Assembly (NCBI GenBank): GCA_031286025.1
Contig: JAITVB010000126.1
Location: 1 to 5,723, forward strand
Direction of reading: 5' to 3'
DNA length: 5,723 bases
DNA from: Rikenellaceae bacterium
Lineage (GTDB): Bacteria > Bacteroidota > Bacteroidia > Bacteroidales > Rikenellaceae
Shown here piece after piece: positions 1 through 5,303 of the stretch (its first letter is position 1; each line of letters opens with the position of its first letter). The notes under the pieces were generated by a model. It saw nothing but the letters and a program-made list of their open reading frames with translations, ran no database searches and had not been told where the DNA came from. A program made the position numbers and the translations under genes.

Positions 1-57
1 GATCACGATCCGGCGACTTCCGCTCAGAGGGATGATCTCTTGTGTTGCGTTGTACAT
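1..57 (-). CDS. 5' end of an unidentified protein, cut by window edge
   Basis: An ATG at 55-57 on the minus strand opens a frame that stays open to base 1, giving 19 residues: MYNATQEIIPLSGSRRIVI. It is preceded by a purine-rich, A-rich leader without a Shine-Dalgarno sequence, as expected in Bacteroidota. Codons are consistent with the neighbouring genes. The ending RRIVI, followed by whatever lies outside, would fit the first beta strand of a Rossmann fold, as in type II NADH dehydrogenases and related FAD oxidoreductases of Bacteroidota, whose N-termini often read as a short tail followed by RIVIxGGGF. Polynucleotide phosphorylase, a common rpsO neighbour, is a weaker alternative. Both identities are inference from very little sequence. 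It lies downstream of rpsO on the same strand, but a strong hairpin separates them, so it probably has its own promoter, which I could not locate. Confidence 0.45.
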   Translation of the reverse strand, partial: MYNATQEIIPLSGSRRIVI

Positions 58-114
58 ACGTCTTATTCTTCTTTGGTTTTCTTTTACGATCTTCTGTCTT
101 CCTCGGTGTCTTTT

Positions 115-131
115 AAACCGCTTTGCGGTTT
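115..131. other. Short hairpin in the rpsO-to-partial-gene spacer
   Basis: AAACCGC at 115-121 and GCGGTTT at 125-131 form a perfect 7-bp stem with a 3-base loop. On the minus strand it lies about 60 bases before the ATG of the partial gene. It has no good T run on that strand, so it is more likely a leader hairpin or chance than a terminator. The rest of 58-187 is pyrimidine-rich on the plus strand and shows no gene or clear -7 box. Confidence 0.3.
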
Positions 132-187
132 TCGCTCCTTTTCGTCCCCCTTCGCTGTGCGATACGCGCAGCTTTCGGGTTCTAAAG

Positions 188-223
188 CAAATAAAGGCAA
201 TTTATTACAATTGCCTTTATTTG
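188..223 (-). terminator. Strong hairpin terminator downstream of rpsO
   Basis: The arms at 188-202 and 209-223 are perfect reverse complements over 15 bp with a 6-base loop. The hairpin starts 18 bases past the rpsO stop. On the minus strand the distal arm ends in CCTTTATTTG followed by CTTT, giving an interrupted U-rich tail; a shorter core stem (AAAGGCAATT/AATTGCCTTT) with that tail is a usual intrinsic terminator form. The plus-strand side also ends T-rich (TTTATTTGTTT), so it could work in both directions. Confidence 0.8.
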
Positions 224-241
224 TTTAGGGAAATCCCCTTA

Positions 242-514
242 TTACTTACGCAGGTTCAATTCCTTGATAATTGACCTGTATCTCTCGATATCAACCCGCT
301 TCAGATAGTCCAACAGACTCCTGCGCTTACCTACCAGGCGGAGTAATGCACGCTGCGTACCGTAGTCGTGCCTGTTCTGCTTGAGGTGGTTGGTAAGATG
401 GCTGATACGGTAGGAAAATAAGGCGATTTGGCTCTCGGGCGAGCCGGTGTCCGTATTAGACTTTCCGTACTGGTTAAAAAGCTCTTGCTTTTTTTCTGCG
501 TTTAAATAGTTCAT
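242..514 (-). CDS. rpsO: 30S ribosomal protein S15
   Basis: This is the 90-residue primary 16S rRNA-binding protein S15, which nucleates assembly of the small-subunit platform by binding the h20/h21/h22 junction. The sequence carries the family signature throughout: DTGSPESQIALFSYRI at residues 22-37, LTNHLKQNRHD at 40-50, the conserved core RALLRLVGKRRSLLDYL at 55-71, and a C-terminal RYRSIIKELNLRK. Length matches the family (about 89 residues). The frame is open upstream to an ATG at 547, but that start would lie inside the -7 box at 545-552. The ATG at 514 gives the normal N-terminus MNYLNAEKKQ and follows an A-rich leader (CCCAAAAAA). It is a monocistronic unit with its own promoter and terminator. 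Confidence 0.97.
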   Translation of the reverse strand: MNYLNAEKKQELFNQYGKSNTDTGSPESQIALFSYRISHLTNHLKQNRHDYGTQRALLRLVGKRRSLLDYLKRVDIERYRSIIKELNLRK

Positions 515-544
515 TTTTTTGGGATTGCTTTGGTAAAAACAGGG

Positions 545-574
545 CAAAGGTAATGACTTTTATCGGATTCGCAA
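545..574 (-). promoter_or_regulatory. Promoter of rpsO (Bacteroidota type)
   Basis: On the minus strand TACCTTTG at 552-545 matches the TAnnTTTG -7 consensus exactly. A TTG at 574-572 lies 19 bp upstream in the -33 position. Transcription should start near 540, leaving a leader of roughly 25 bases before the ATG at 514. Confidence 0.75.
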
Positions 575-598
575 CCTTTTTCGGTTTTTTCGGCGGAT

Positions 599-624
599 AA
601 AAAGCGGGAGGGAGACTGTCCCCC
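599..624 (-). terminator. Probable terminator of the uxu operon
   Basis: On the minus strand GGGGGA (624-619) can pair with TCTCCC-type sequence at 613-608 across a 5-base loop, as a 6-bp stem including one G-T wobble. A TTTTT run at 603-599 follows four bases later. It lies about 130 bases past the uxuA stop. The stem is short, so this is a moderate call. Confidence 0.45.
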
Positions 625-751
625 TAACCGAATCCAAACAGAAGTTTATTCATCGGCAAAATCACATCACCATAATCGGCAGAGAAATCGATCCGGATAT
701 CCGAGTCTGGAGAAATCGGATGATTTACATAAAATGTGCGTGTGGGAAGAG
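624..751 (-). other. uxuA 3' trailer with a short open frame of unknown meaning
   Basis: The space between the uxuA stop and the terminator-like stem holds no recognisable gene. One minus-strand frame that overlaps the uxuA 3' end out of phase runs on through this stretch and stops with TAG at 626-624, abutting the stem at 624-608. Its last 36 residues begin FYVNHPISPDSDIRIDF and end NKLLFGFG. The codons are more A/T-ending than those of uxuA. I recognise no family; it may be chance, or the tail of a decayed gene. Confidence 0.3.
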
Positions 752-1933
752 CTACTTCTCCTGTAGCTCCATGCTCCGTGCGATCCCCATCTCCAGACCC
801 CGCAACTCGGCTAACCCGCGCAGGCGGCCGATACACGAATAACCCGGATTGGTCTTCTTCTTCAGGTCGTCGCACATCTGGTGCCCATGATCCGGCCGCA
901 TCGGGATCGACATGCCACGTCGTTGCATCAACTCCCAAAAAGCTTTCATCACGCCATACATATCGACATCTCCCTCAAGGTGGTTGTCTTCATAAAAATT
1001 GCCTTCGGCGTCGCGTCGCGTACTGCGGAAATGAACGAAACCCACCCGGTCGCCAAAGCGCTTCATCATGTCGGTCAACTCGTTGTCGGACCGAACCCCG
1101 AACGACCCCGTGCACAGGCACAAGCCATTGGACTTGTTCGGCACGAGTTCGATCAATTTCTGAAAGTCGCCTGCCGTGCTCAGGATGCGCGGCAGGCCGA
1201 GGATCGGATAGGGGGGGTCGTCGGGGTGGATCACCAACTCGACCCCCGCCTCGTCGGCCGCCGGGGTCACCTCGCGCAGGAAATAGACCAGATTGGCCCG
1301 CAGGCGATCGGCGTCGATCTCTTTATAACGGTCCAACGCCTGTTGGAATCGGGCAATCGTAAAACTTTCCTCGGAACCGGGCAATCCCGCGACCATGTTG
1401 CGGGTCAGCGTGTGCCGTTCCTCGTCGCCCATCGCGTCGAAACGCACCCGGGCTTTTGCCATTTCGTCTTCCGAATAGTCCGTCTCGGCGCCGGGACGCT
1501 TGAGGATAAAGAGATCGAACGCCACGAAGGCTGCCCGTTCAAATCGCAGCGCCTTCGACCCGTCGGGCAGCGTATGGGCCAGGTCGGTGCGCGTCCAGTC
1601 AAGCACGGGCATGAAGTTGTAGGTGACGATATAAATCCCGCACGCTGCCAAATTTCGGATCGACTGCTTGTAATTGTCGATGCAGCGCCGAAAATCGCCC
1701 GTCTGCGTTTTGATGTGCTCGTGCACGGGGACGCTTTCCACGACGCTCCACACAAGGCCGGCGACAGCCACTTCGGCCTGTCGCTTCCGGATCTCTTCGA
1801 CCGTCCACACCTCGCCGTTGGGGATGTGGTGCAGGGCGGTGACTACGTCCGTGGCTCCCGCCTGGCGGATATCCCACAGGCTGACCGGATCGTCCGGACC
1901 GTACCAACGCCACGATTGCTTGGCTAAAAACAT
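752..1933 (-). CDS. uxuA: Mannonate dehydratase
   Basis: UxuA (EC 4.2.1.8) dehydrates D-mannonate to 2-keto-3-deoxy-D-gluconate in cytosolic glucuronate catabolism. It is a metal-dependent TIM-barrel enzyme. The 393 residues match the family length (E. coli about 394) and the sequence is typical from end to end: [20 protein letters not shown] at residues 2-21, [11 protein letters not shown] at 33-43, [15 protein letters not shown] at 236-250, CLCTGSFG at 272-279, [11 protein letters not shown] at 298-308, RPDHGHQM at 346-353 and [15 protein letters not shown] at 373-387. H236, C272 or C274, H301 and D348/H349 lie in the motifs expected to supply the metal and catalytic ligands; assigning them individually would need a structure alignment. 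It follows the SDR gene by 57 bp on the same strand, with no separate -7 box visible between them, so the two are probably cotranscribed. Translation starts from the first ATG after an A-rich stretch. Confidence 0.97.
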   Translation of the reverse strand: MFLAKQSWRWYGPDDPVSLWDIRQAGATDVVTALHHIPNGEVWTVEEIRKRQAEVAVAGLVWSVVESVPVHEHIKTQTGDFRRCIDNYKQSIRNLAACGIYIVTYNFMPVLDWTRTDLAHTLPDGSKALRFERAAFVAFDLFILKRPGAETDYSEDEMAKARVRFDAMGDEERHTLTRNMVAGLPGSEESFTIARFQQALDRYKEIDADRLRANLVYFLREVTPAADEAGVELVIHPDDPPYPILGLPRILSTAGDFQKLIELVPNKSNGLCLCTGSFGVRSDNELTDMMKRFGDRVGFVHFRSTRRDAEGNFYEDNHLEGDVDMYGVMKAFWELMQRRGMSIPMRPDHGHQMCDDLKKKTNPGYSCIGRLRGLAELRGLEMGIARSMELQEK

Positions 1934-1959
1934 AAAGCGGGTTTTTGTTTGATGTTAAT

Positions 1960-1991
1960 GAGTAATGTTCAAAAATTATTTCGCATTACTC
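1960..1991 (-). repeat. Inverted repeat between the SDR gene and uxuA
   Basis: GAGTAATG at 1960-1967 and CATTACTC at 1984-1991 are perfect 8-bp inverted arms around a 16-base A/T-rich loop. The right arm touches the last base of the SDR stop codon. In the minus-strand transcript this would be a hairpin about 27 bases before the uxuA ATG. It lacks a T run, so it is not a normal terminator; an intercistronic processing, stability or translation element is possible. Confidence 0.5.
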
Positions 1992-2803
1992 TAAATCGAA
2001 AAAGCGTCGAAACCGCCGTCGATCATCGTCACCGTGCCGCTGACAAATTTCGAGGCGTCGCTAGCCAACCATTGCAGGGTGCCGAGCAGTTCTTCGGGCT
2101 CGCCGAAGCGCTTGAACGGCGTATGGGCAAGGATCGTTTTGGCGCGGTCGGTGTAGCTGCCGTCGGGGTTGGTGAGCAACGTCCGGTTCTGTTCCGAAAG
2201 GAAGAACCCGGGGGCAATGGCGTTGACCCGCAGGCCTGCGCCATATTTCGCGGCCAGTTCCCCGCACAAATATTTCGTGAAATTAACGACGGCCGCTTTC
2301 GCCACACCATACCCGGCCACCCGCGTCAGCGGGCGGATGGCCGATTCCGAAGCCACATTAATGATCGACCCTTCTTTCCGGTCGACCATCGTCCTGGCAA
2401 AAATCATCGTCGGCAACACCGTGCCGAAAAGGTTCAGGTCGACGACCGTTTCGAAAGCCGCCATATCGAGGTCGAAGATCGTTTTGTCGGGGGGAATCGT
2501 TGCCCCGGGCATATTGCCCCCGGCGCAGTTGATCAGCACATCGACGCGACCGTAGCGGGCCATCGTCTGCGCGTAAGCCGTCTCCAACTGTTCCTTGTCA
2601 AGGACGTTCGTGGCAAAAAAGACCGCTTCGCCGCCCGTAGCGCCCACCTCGTCGATCAGCTTTTGAGCGGCTTCGGCCTTGCGGGCCAGGATCACCACTT
2701 TCGAACCCTGCCCGGCAAAATGGCGTGCCATCGCACTGCCCAATATTCCCGTGGCACCGGTGATCACCATCACCTTATTCCTGACGTCGAATAGGTTTTT
2801 CAT
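1991..2803 (-). CDS. SDR-family oxidoreductase, probable D-mannonate oxidoreductase
   Basis: A 270-residue classical short-chain dehydrogenase. Visible motifs are the nucleotide-binding TGATGILG at residues 15-22, NCAGG at 92-96 (the NNAG position), N124 in DLNLFG, catalytic S152, Y165 and K169 in YGVAK, APGF at 197-200, and the C-terminal SGTVTMIDGGF. It is probably a D-fructuronate reductase/D-mannonate oxidoreductase: it sits immediately upstream of uxuA, and in some Firmicutes, such as Bacillus subtilis, UxuB is also an SDR rather than the long-chain enzyme of E. coli. The substrate is inferred from context; the motifs establish only an NAD(P)-dependent SDR. The frame is open further upstream to 2926, but the strong -7 box at 2840-2847 and the standard SDR N-terminus MKNLFDVRNKVMVITG favour the ATG at 2803. 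Confidence 0.9.
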   Translation of the reverse strand: MKNLFDVRNKVMVITGATGILGSAMARHFAGQGSKVVILARKAEAAQKLIDEVGATGGEAVFFATNVLDKEQLETAYAQTMARYGRVDVLINCAGGNMPGATIPPDKTIFDLDMAAFETVVDLNLFGTVLPTMIFARTMVDRKEGSIINVASESAIRPLTRVAGYGVAKAAVVNFTKYLCGELAAKYGAGLRVNAIAPGFFLSEQNRTLLTNPDGSYTDRAKTILAHTPFKRFGEPEELLGTLQWLASDASKFVSGTVTMIDGGFDAFSI

Positions 2804-2839
2804 ATCGCAGAATCTTTGTTTTGAAGTTTTCGTTATGTC

Positions 2840-2873
2840 CAAATGTACGAAAAGACCACGAGAAAACGGCAGA
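2840..2873 (-). promoter_or_regulatory. Promoter of the SDR-uxuA operon
   Basis: On the minus strand TACATTTG at 2847-2840 is an exact TAnnTTTG -7 box. The best -33 candidate is TCTG at 2873-2870, 22 bp upstream, which is weak; a weak -33 may mean activation by a regulator. Transcription would start near 2835, giving a leader of about 30 bases. The start upstream at 2926 lies before this promoter, which supports the ATG at 2803. Confidence 0.65.
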
Positions 2874-2960
2874 ATATGGATAAAATGAGTTGCGTGTTTG
2901 TAATCGAGGCAAGTTTTGGAAAACACACATGTCTGATAATTAGACGAATAACGGGGATTC

Positions 2961-3056
2961 TCAGAAAAAAGGGGGCCGATTCAGGATCGCATCGATCTCC
3001 GCCGCGTCGAGGAAAGGCACTTCCAACCGGCCCGGGATCGCGTATCGTCGTGGCAT
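2961..3056 (-). other. Possible small ORF or gene remnant in the divergent spacer
   Basis: The interval 2804-3216 holds two divergent promoters and otherwise only this candidate. An ATG at 3056 opens 31 codons ending at TGA 2961-2963, reading MPRRYAIPGRLEVPFLDAAE and then IDAILNRPPFF. Codons are G/C-ending and resemble the true genes here (GCG, ATC, CCG, GGC, CTC, GAC), unlike the A/T-rich DNA on both sides. Further in-frame ATGs at 3065 and upstream would make it longer. The nearest -7-like sequence, TACCTTTC at 3115-3108, departs from consensus at the last base and has no well-placed -33. I recognise no family. It may be a small protein, the surviving 3' end of a lost gene, or chance. Confidence 0.3.
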
Positions 3057-3135
3057 AAAAGTCATCGGCAACGAAATTGCAGGATGAAAAATGGATTTTT
3101 CACGGACGAAAGGTACGAAAATTTGGGCGCCCCCA

Positions 3136-3167
3136 TTTGGCAAATCCGGAAGAATGCGTTACTTTTG
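3136..3167 (+). promoter_or_regulatory. Promoter of the ferredoxin gene
   Basis: TTTG at 3136-3139 and TACTTTTG at 3160-3167 are separated by 20 bp and match the Bacteroidota -33/-7 consensus fully. Transcription should begin near 3172, leaving a leader of about 45 A-rich bases. A GGGCGCCC palindrome at 3125-3132 lies just upstream of the -33 and a TGAAAAAT/ATTTTTCA inverted repeat at 3085-3102 further upstream; either could be an operator, or chance. Confidence 0.8.
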
Positions 3168-3216
3168 CAACGTTTTGAAAACAGAAACCACGTTAAACCA
3201 ATTAACTGAAACTGCT

Positions 3217-3387
3217 ATGGCTTACAAAATTGATCCGAATACCTGCACGGCTTGCGGTACTTGCATCGACGAATGTCCGGTTGAGGCGATCTCCCCGGGC
3301 GATGTTTACTCGATCGATCCGTCGAGCTGCACCGATTGCGGCACCTGCGCCGACGTTTGTCCGGTCGAAGCGATCGCGCCGAATTAA
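3217..3387 (+). CDS. 2[4Fe-4S] ferredoxin, clostridial type
   Basis: A 56-residue bacterial ferredoxin carrying low-potential electrons between cytosolic redox enzymes such as pyruvate:ferredoxin oxidoreductase or hydrogenases; the actual partners are not shown here. Two complete CxxCxxCxxxCP motifs are present: C10, C13, C16, C20-P21 and C38, C41, C44, C48-P49. In clostridial-type ferredoxins each cluster takes three cysteines from one motif and the fourth from the other. The two halves repeat with a 28-residue offset (IDPNTC/IDPSSC, CPVEAI/CPVEAI). Length and the MAYKID start are typical of the family. The frame is open back to an ATG at 3091, but that lies upstream of the promoter at 3136-3167, so the ATG at 3217 is the start. 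It is monocistronic: its own promoter, a strong terminator, and a convergent gene behind it. Confidence 0.97.
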   Translation: MAYKIDPNTCTACGTCIDECPVEAISPGDVYSIDPSSCTDCGTCADVCPVEAIAPN

Positions 3388-3407
3388 CCCGCGGGGCGCA
3401 TACTAAG

Positions 3408-3443
3408 ACAGAGGCTGTTTCCGAGAAACGGCCTCTGTTTTTT
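3408..3443 (+). terminator. Intrinsic terminator of the ferredoxin gene
   Basis: ACAGAGGC at 3408-3415 pairs with GCCTCTGT at 3431-3438, and the stem continues inward (TGTTTC with GAAACG, one wobble) to about 14 bp around a 3-base loop. A six-T run at 3438-3443 follows directly. It begins 20 bases after the ferredoxin stop and also lies between this gene and the convergent YhcH-family gene; on the minus strand no T run follows the stem. Confidence 0.9.
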
Positions 3444-3472
3444 CCTGTTGACTTCGCTGTGTGCAGCCGCAG

Positions 3473-3919
3473 TTACGCGCGCACCTTAATGATGCACTTG
3501 CGAATGGTGCCTTCGCCGATCATCGGGGCGTGTCCGTCTTCGGGGAAGAGGATGGCCATTTGGCCGGCAACGAGCGAGAAACAGGTGGTTTCGGCGTCGC
3601 TGAAGAACACGATATCTTTCTCGGCGTTGTAGGGCACCGATACGTTCTTGCAGACGGCGCGGGCCAACCAACCGAACGTTTCCTTGCCTTCGAGGCAAAT
3701 CTGGATGTCGATGTAGTTGTCGTGGGCTTCCATGCGTGCGTCGGCTTTGTTTTTCAGAGGGCCTCCCTGTATCATCGCGTAGACGTTGGCTCCGTCGATT
3801 TCGTAGCGGCCGAGCTCAAGTTTCGAGAGGTCGGTGTTGGCGATCCAGTAGAACGCTTTGGCGAAGTGGGGATTCAGGCCGGCGTATTTTGCGGCGTTGG
3901 TTAAACTGTCGATTACCAT
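3473..3919 (-). CDS. YhcH/YjgK/YiaL-family protein (DUF386)
   Basis: A 148-residue single-domain beta-barrel protein of the family that includes E. coli YhcH, YiaL and EbgC. Members occur with sialic acid, uronate and other sugar-acid genes and are thought to act on or bind sugars through a metal site; no firm reaction can be assigned here. Recognisable parts are MIQGGPLKNKADARMEAHDN at residues 49-68, YIDIQICLEGKETFGW at 69-84, and the C-terminal FPEDGHAP at 125-132 followed by RKCIIKV at 140-146. E64, H66, D71 and H130 are the likely metal or active-site residues by family position. Length matches the usual 150 or so. It starts 43 bp after the stop of the thioredoxin-like gene on the same strand, with no -7 box between, so the two are probably cotranscribed. 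The ATG at 3919 follows an A-rich leader. Confidence 0.92.
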   Translation of the reverse strand: MVIDSLTNAAKYAGLNPHFAKAFYWIANTDLSKLELGRYEIDGANVYAMIQGGPLKNKADARMEAHDNYIDIQICLEGKETFGWLARAVCKNVSVPYNAEKDIVFFSDAETTCFSLVAGQMAILFPEDGHAPMIGEGTIRKCIIKVRA

Positions 3920-3962
3920 GGTTTTTAGGGTTTTGGTTTATAAATGGTTTTTGGTCGTCGAA

Positions 3963-5189
3963 TTATTGTTTTGGGCCGAACTCGGCCTTGAGCATCTTTT
4001 CCGTTTCATAAAATGTTTCATGAAACCCTCGGGAGACGATCTTCCCGTCGGGCGAGATCAGGACAAAAAACGGATAGCCGCCAAAGGCGTATAAATCGCC
4101 GATCCGGTGGTTCTCGCCCGTGTCTTCGATGTCGATCCACGGGTGGACGGCCATACTTTCGTATGCCGTCTTCAGATTCATTCCGAAAAGTTCGGCGTCG
4201 GGAGGAGTGGTCCGGGCTGCATCCCGGATCGATTCGAGATTGTCGGTAATTCCCAGGATGCCGAGATTTTCCTTATAGCGATTGAACAGATCGGTCGCTT
4301 CTTCTTCAAGTTGGATCGAGCCGGGACAGAATCCCCAGTGGTAGATCAGCAGGTATTTCCCCCAAAATTTATCTGAAGACATCTTCATCCCGTCGGGTAA
4401 CATAAATCCGAAGACGGGCGCCGGCTGTCCGGGTGCGAGGCGCACCAGGTCATCGATCGTTTTTCGGAGTACCGTGCCGTAATGACTGGCCCGGGCCGGG
4501 GCATCGAGGCGGGTGTAATAGGCTTCGAGCGAGTCTGTCGGGGTGTTTGCCGCACGCTCCAACCGATATACTATGCTCCAAGGCGAAGAGGGGTGGCGGT
4601 TGAGGAATTCGCTTTCCAATGCACGGATCCGTTTCGATTCTTCCTCCCTCTGAAATTCGTTGAATCGCCGCTCATGCTCCCGCCCCTTGATCGAATCGCC
4701 TGCCGCGAAAGCGGCATAGGCCAGTTGAAGGTTACGCGAGCGTTCCTGCTGAATCGAATCGTCAAGGGCCGCCGCTTCTCTCAGCAGTGGTTGCTCGCCG
4801 AAAGCCTCCCCTTCGACCCGGCTGAAATAAATCTCATCGGTGCTGCCGGTCACCGTGACCGTCCCCCCATCGATGATTATCGTCAGTCCGCGCCTGGATG
4901 ATCCGGGTGCCTGACCTGTGCGGGGCAGGTAGCTCATCATATAATATTCCGTATGCGGTTGCTGTCCGGTATGCTCAAAATGCCCCGGCGAGGCAACCAC
5001 CACATCGAAGGCCGATTCGAGACTCCATCCGGGCAATTCGATCCGCTCGAACCGCAACGTATCGCCCACGGTCAACCCGGCGATCTCGCCCCGGATCGTA
5101 AACCCTTTCCCGCCGTCCTGCGTCCGGGCCGACAGCAGCCCCCCGGCCAACAGCCAAAGACAAAGTGCGAAAACAAGAGATTTCTTCAT
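3963..5189 (-). CDS. Secreted DUF4369/thioredoxin-like (AhpC/TSA, TlpA-type) protein with a CPGS site
   Basis: A 408-residue exported protein. MKKSLVFALCLWLLAGGLLS is a signal peptide, with likely signal peptidase I cleavage after LLSA; there is no lipobox cysteine at the cleavage site. Residues about 29-125 resemble DUF4369, a beta domain found at the N-terminus of Bacteroidota periplasmic thioredoxin-like proteins. A charged helical linker (about 135-215) follows. The thioredoxin fold starts near APGQPAPVFGFMLPDG (252-267) and includes WGFCPGS at 285-291 and the cis-proline at GGYPFFVLISPDGKIV (370-385). The usual WCxxC site is reduced to C288-P-G-S291, and C288 is the only cysteine in the mature protein, so a dithiol redox cycle within the protein is impossible. 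Its partner is unknown. The frame extends upstream past 5189, but the ATG there gives the signal peptide and lies downstream of the probable promoter. Confidence 0.88.
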   Translation of the reverse strand: MKKSLVFALCLWLLAGGLLSARTQDGGKGFTIRGEIAGLTVGDTLRFERIELPGWSLESAFDVVVASPGHFEHTGQQPHTEYYMMSYLPRTGQAPGSSRRGLTIIIDGGTVTVTGSTDEIYFSRVEGEAFGEQPLLREAAALDDSIQQERSRNLQLAYAAFAAGDSIKGREHERRFNEFQREEESKRIRALESEFLNRHPSSPWSIVYRLERAANTPTDSLEAYYTRLDAPARASHYGTVLRKTIDDLVRLAPGQPAPVFGFMLPDGMKMSSDKFWGKYLLIYHWGFCPGSIQLEEEATDLFNRYKENLGILGITDNLESIRDAARTTPPDAELFGMNLKTAYESMAVHPWIDIEDTGENHRIGDLYAFGGYPFFVLISPDGKIVSRGFHETFYETEKMLKAEFGPKQ

Positions 5190-5211
5190 TTTTCTGTGAG
5201 TCAGGATTCGA

Positions 5212-5243
5212 TAAAAGTAGCTATTTTTTCCGAAAAAGCGAAA
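5212..5243 (-). promoter_or_regulatory. Probable promoter of the thioredoxin-like/YhcH pair
   Basis: On the minus strand TACTTTTA at 5219-5212 matches the -7 consensus except for the last base, and TTTC at 5243-5240 lies 20 bp upstream in the -33 position. The leader to the ATG at 5189 would be about 15-20 bases. Confidence 0.5.
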
Positions 5244-5266
5244 CGGGCTTCCGTTTTCCGGAAAAA
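5225..5266. repeat. Paired palindromes between divergent promoters, candidate operator
   Basis: TTTTTCCGAAAAA at 5225-5237 is an odd-length perfect palindrome and TTTTCCGGAAAA at 5254-5265 an even one. Their centres are about 28 bp apart. The outer arms TTTTTCCG (5225-5232) and CGGAAAAA (5259-5266) are also reverse complements, and AAACGG/CCGTTT (5241-5246/5251-5256) forms an inner inverted repeat. The block is centred between the minus-strand -7 box (5212-5219) and the plus-strand one (5273-5280), so each palindrome lies within or beside one promoter's spacer. A shared operator is an inference. Confidence 0.45.
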
Positions 5267-5272
5267 GGTCAC

Positions 5273-5280
5273 TACCTTTG
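5273..5280 (+). promoter_or_regulatory. -7 element of the HAD-family gene promoter
   Basis: TACCTTTG matches TAnnTTTG exactly. No good -33 is visible 19-21 bp upstream; the region instead carries the palindrome at 5254-5265. The start site would be near 5285, leaving a leader of about 20 bases to the ATG at 5304. Confidence 0.6.
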
Positions 5281-5303
5281 GGAAACTTTTCGTAGACATT
5301 CCC

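Noticed and set aside
32..274. 80- and 62-codon plus-strand frames at the left edge
   Set aside because: They run through a pyrimidine-rich spacer, a hairpin terminator and the rpsO 3' end; composition (Phe, Leu, Ser) simply reflects the T/C-rich DNA and no leader or -7 box precedes them.
515..547. 11-residue N-terminal extension of S15
   Set aside because: The alternative ATG at 547 lies within the -7 box, and MNYLNAEKK matches the normal S15 start.
881..1927. 348-codon plus-strand open frame opposite uxuA
   Set aside because: It is antisense to a full-length, highly conserved UxuA. G/C-rich third positions commonly leave long open frames on the opposite strand; the translation has no recognisable domain.
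1949..2794. 281-codon plus-strand open frame opposite the SDR gene
   Set aside because: It is antisense to an SDR with all catalytic and cofactor motifs; the frame is rich in Arg, His and Gly typical of shadow frames.
3091..3216. N-terminal extension of the ferredoxin from an upstream ATG
   Set aside because: The ATG at 3091 lies upstream of the clear promoter at 3136-3167, and the 56-residue form is the normal family length.
3408..3438. The ferredoxin terminator as an equally good terminator for the YhcH gene
   Set aside because: The stem is strong but on the minus strand it is followed by CTTAGT rather than a T run, so bidirectional use is not supported by sequence alone.
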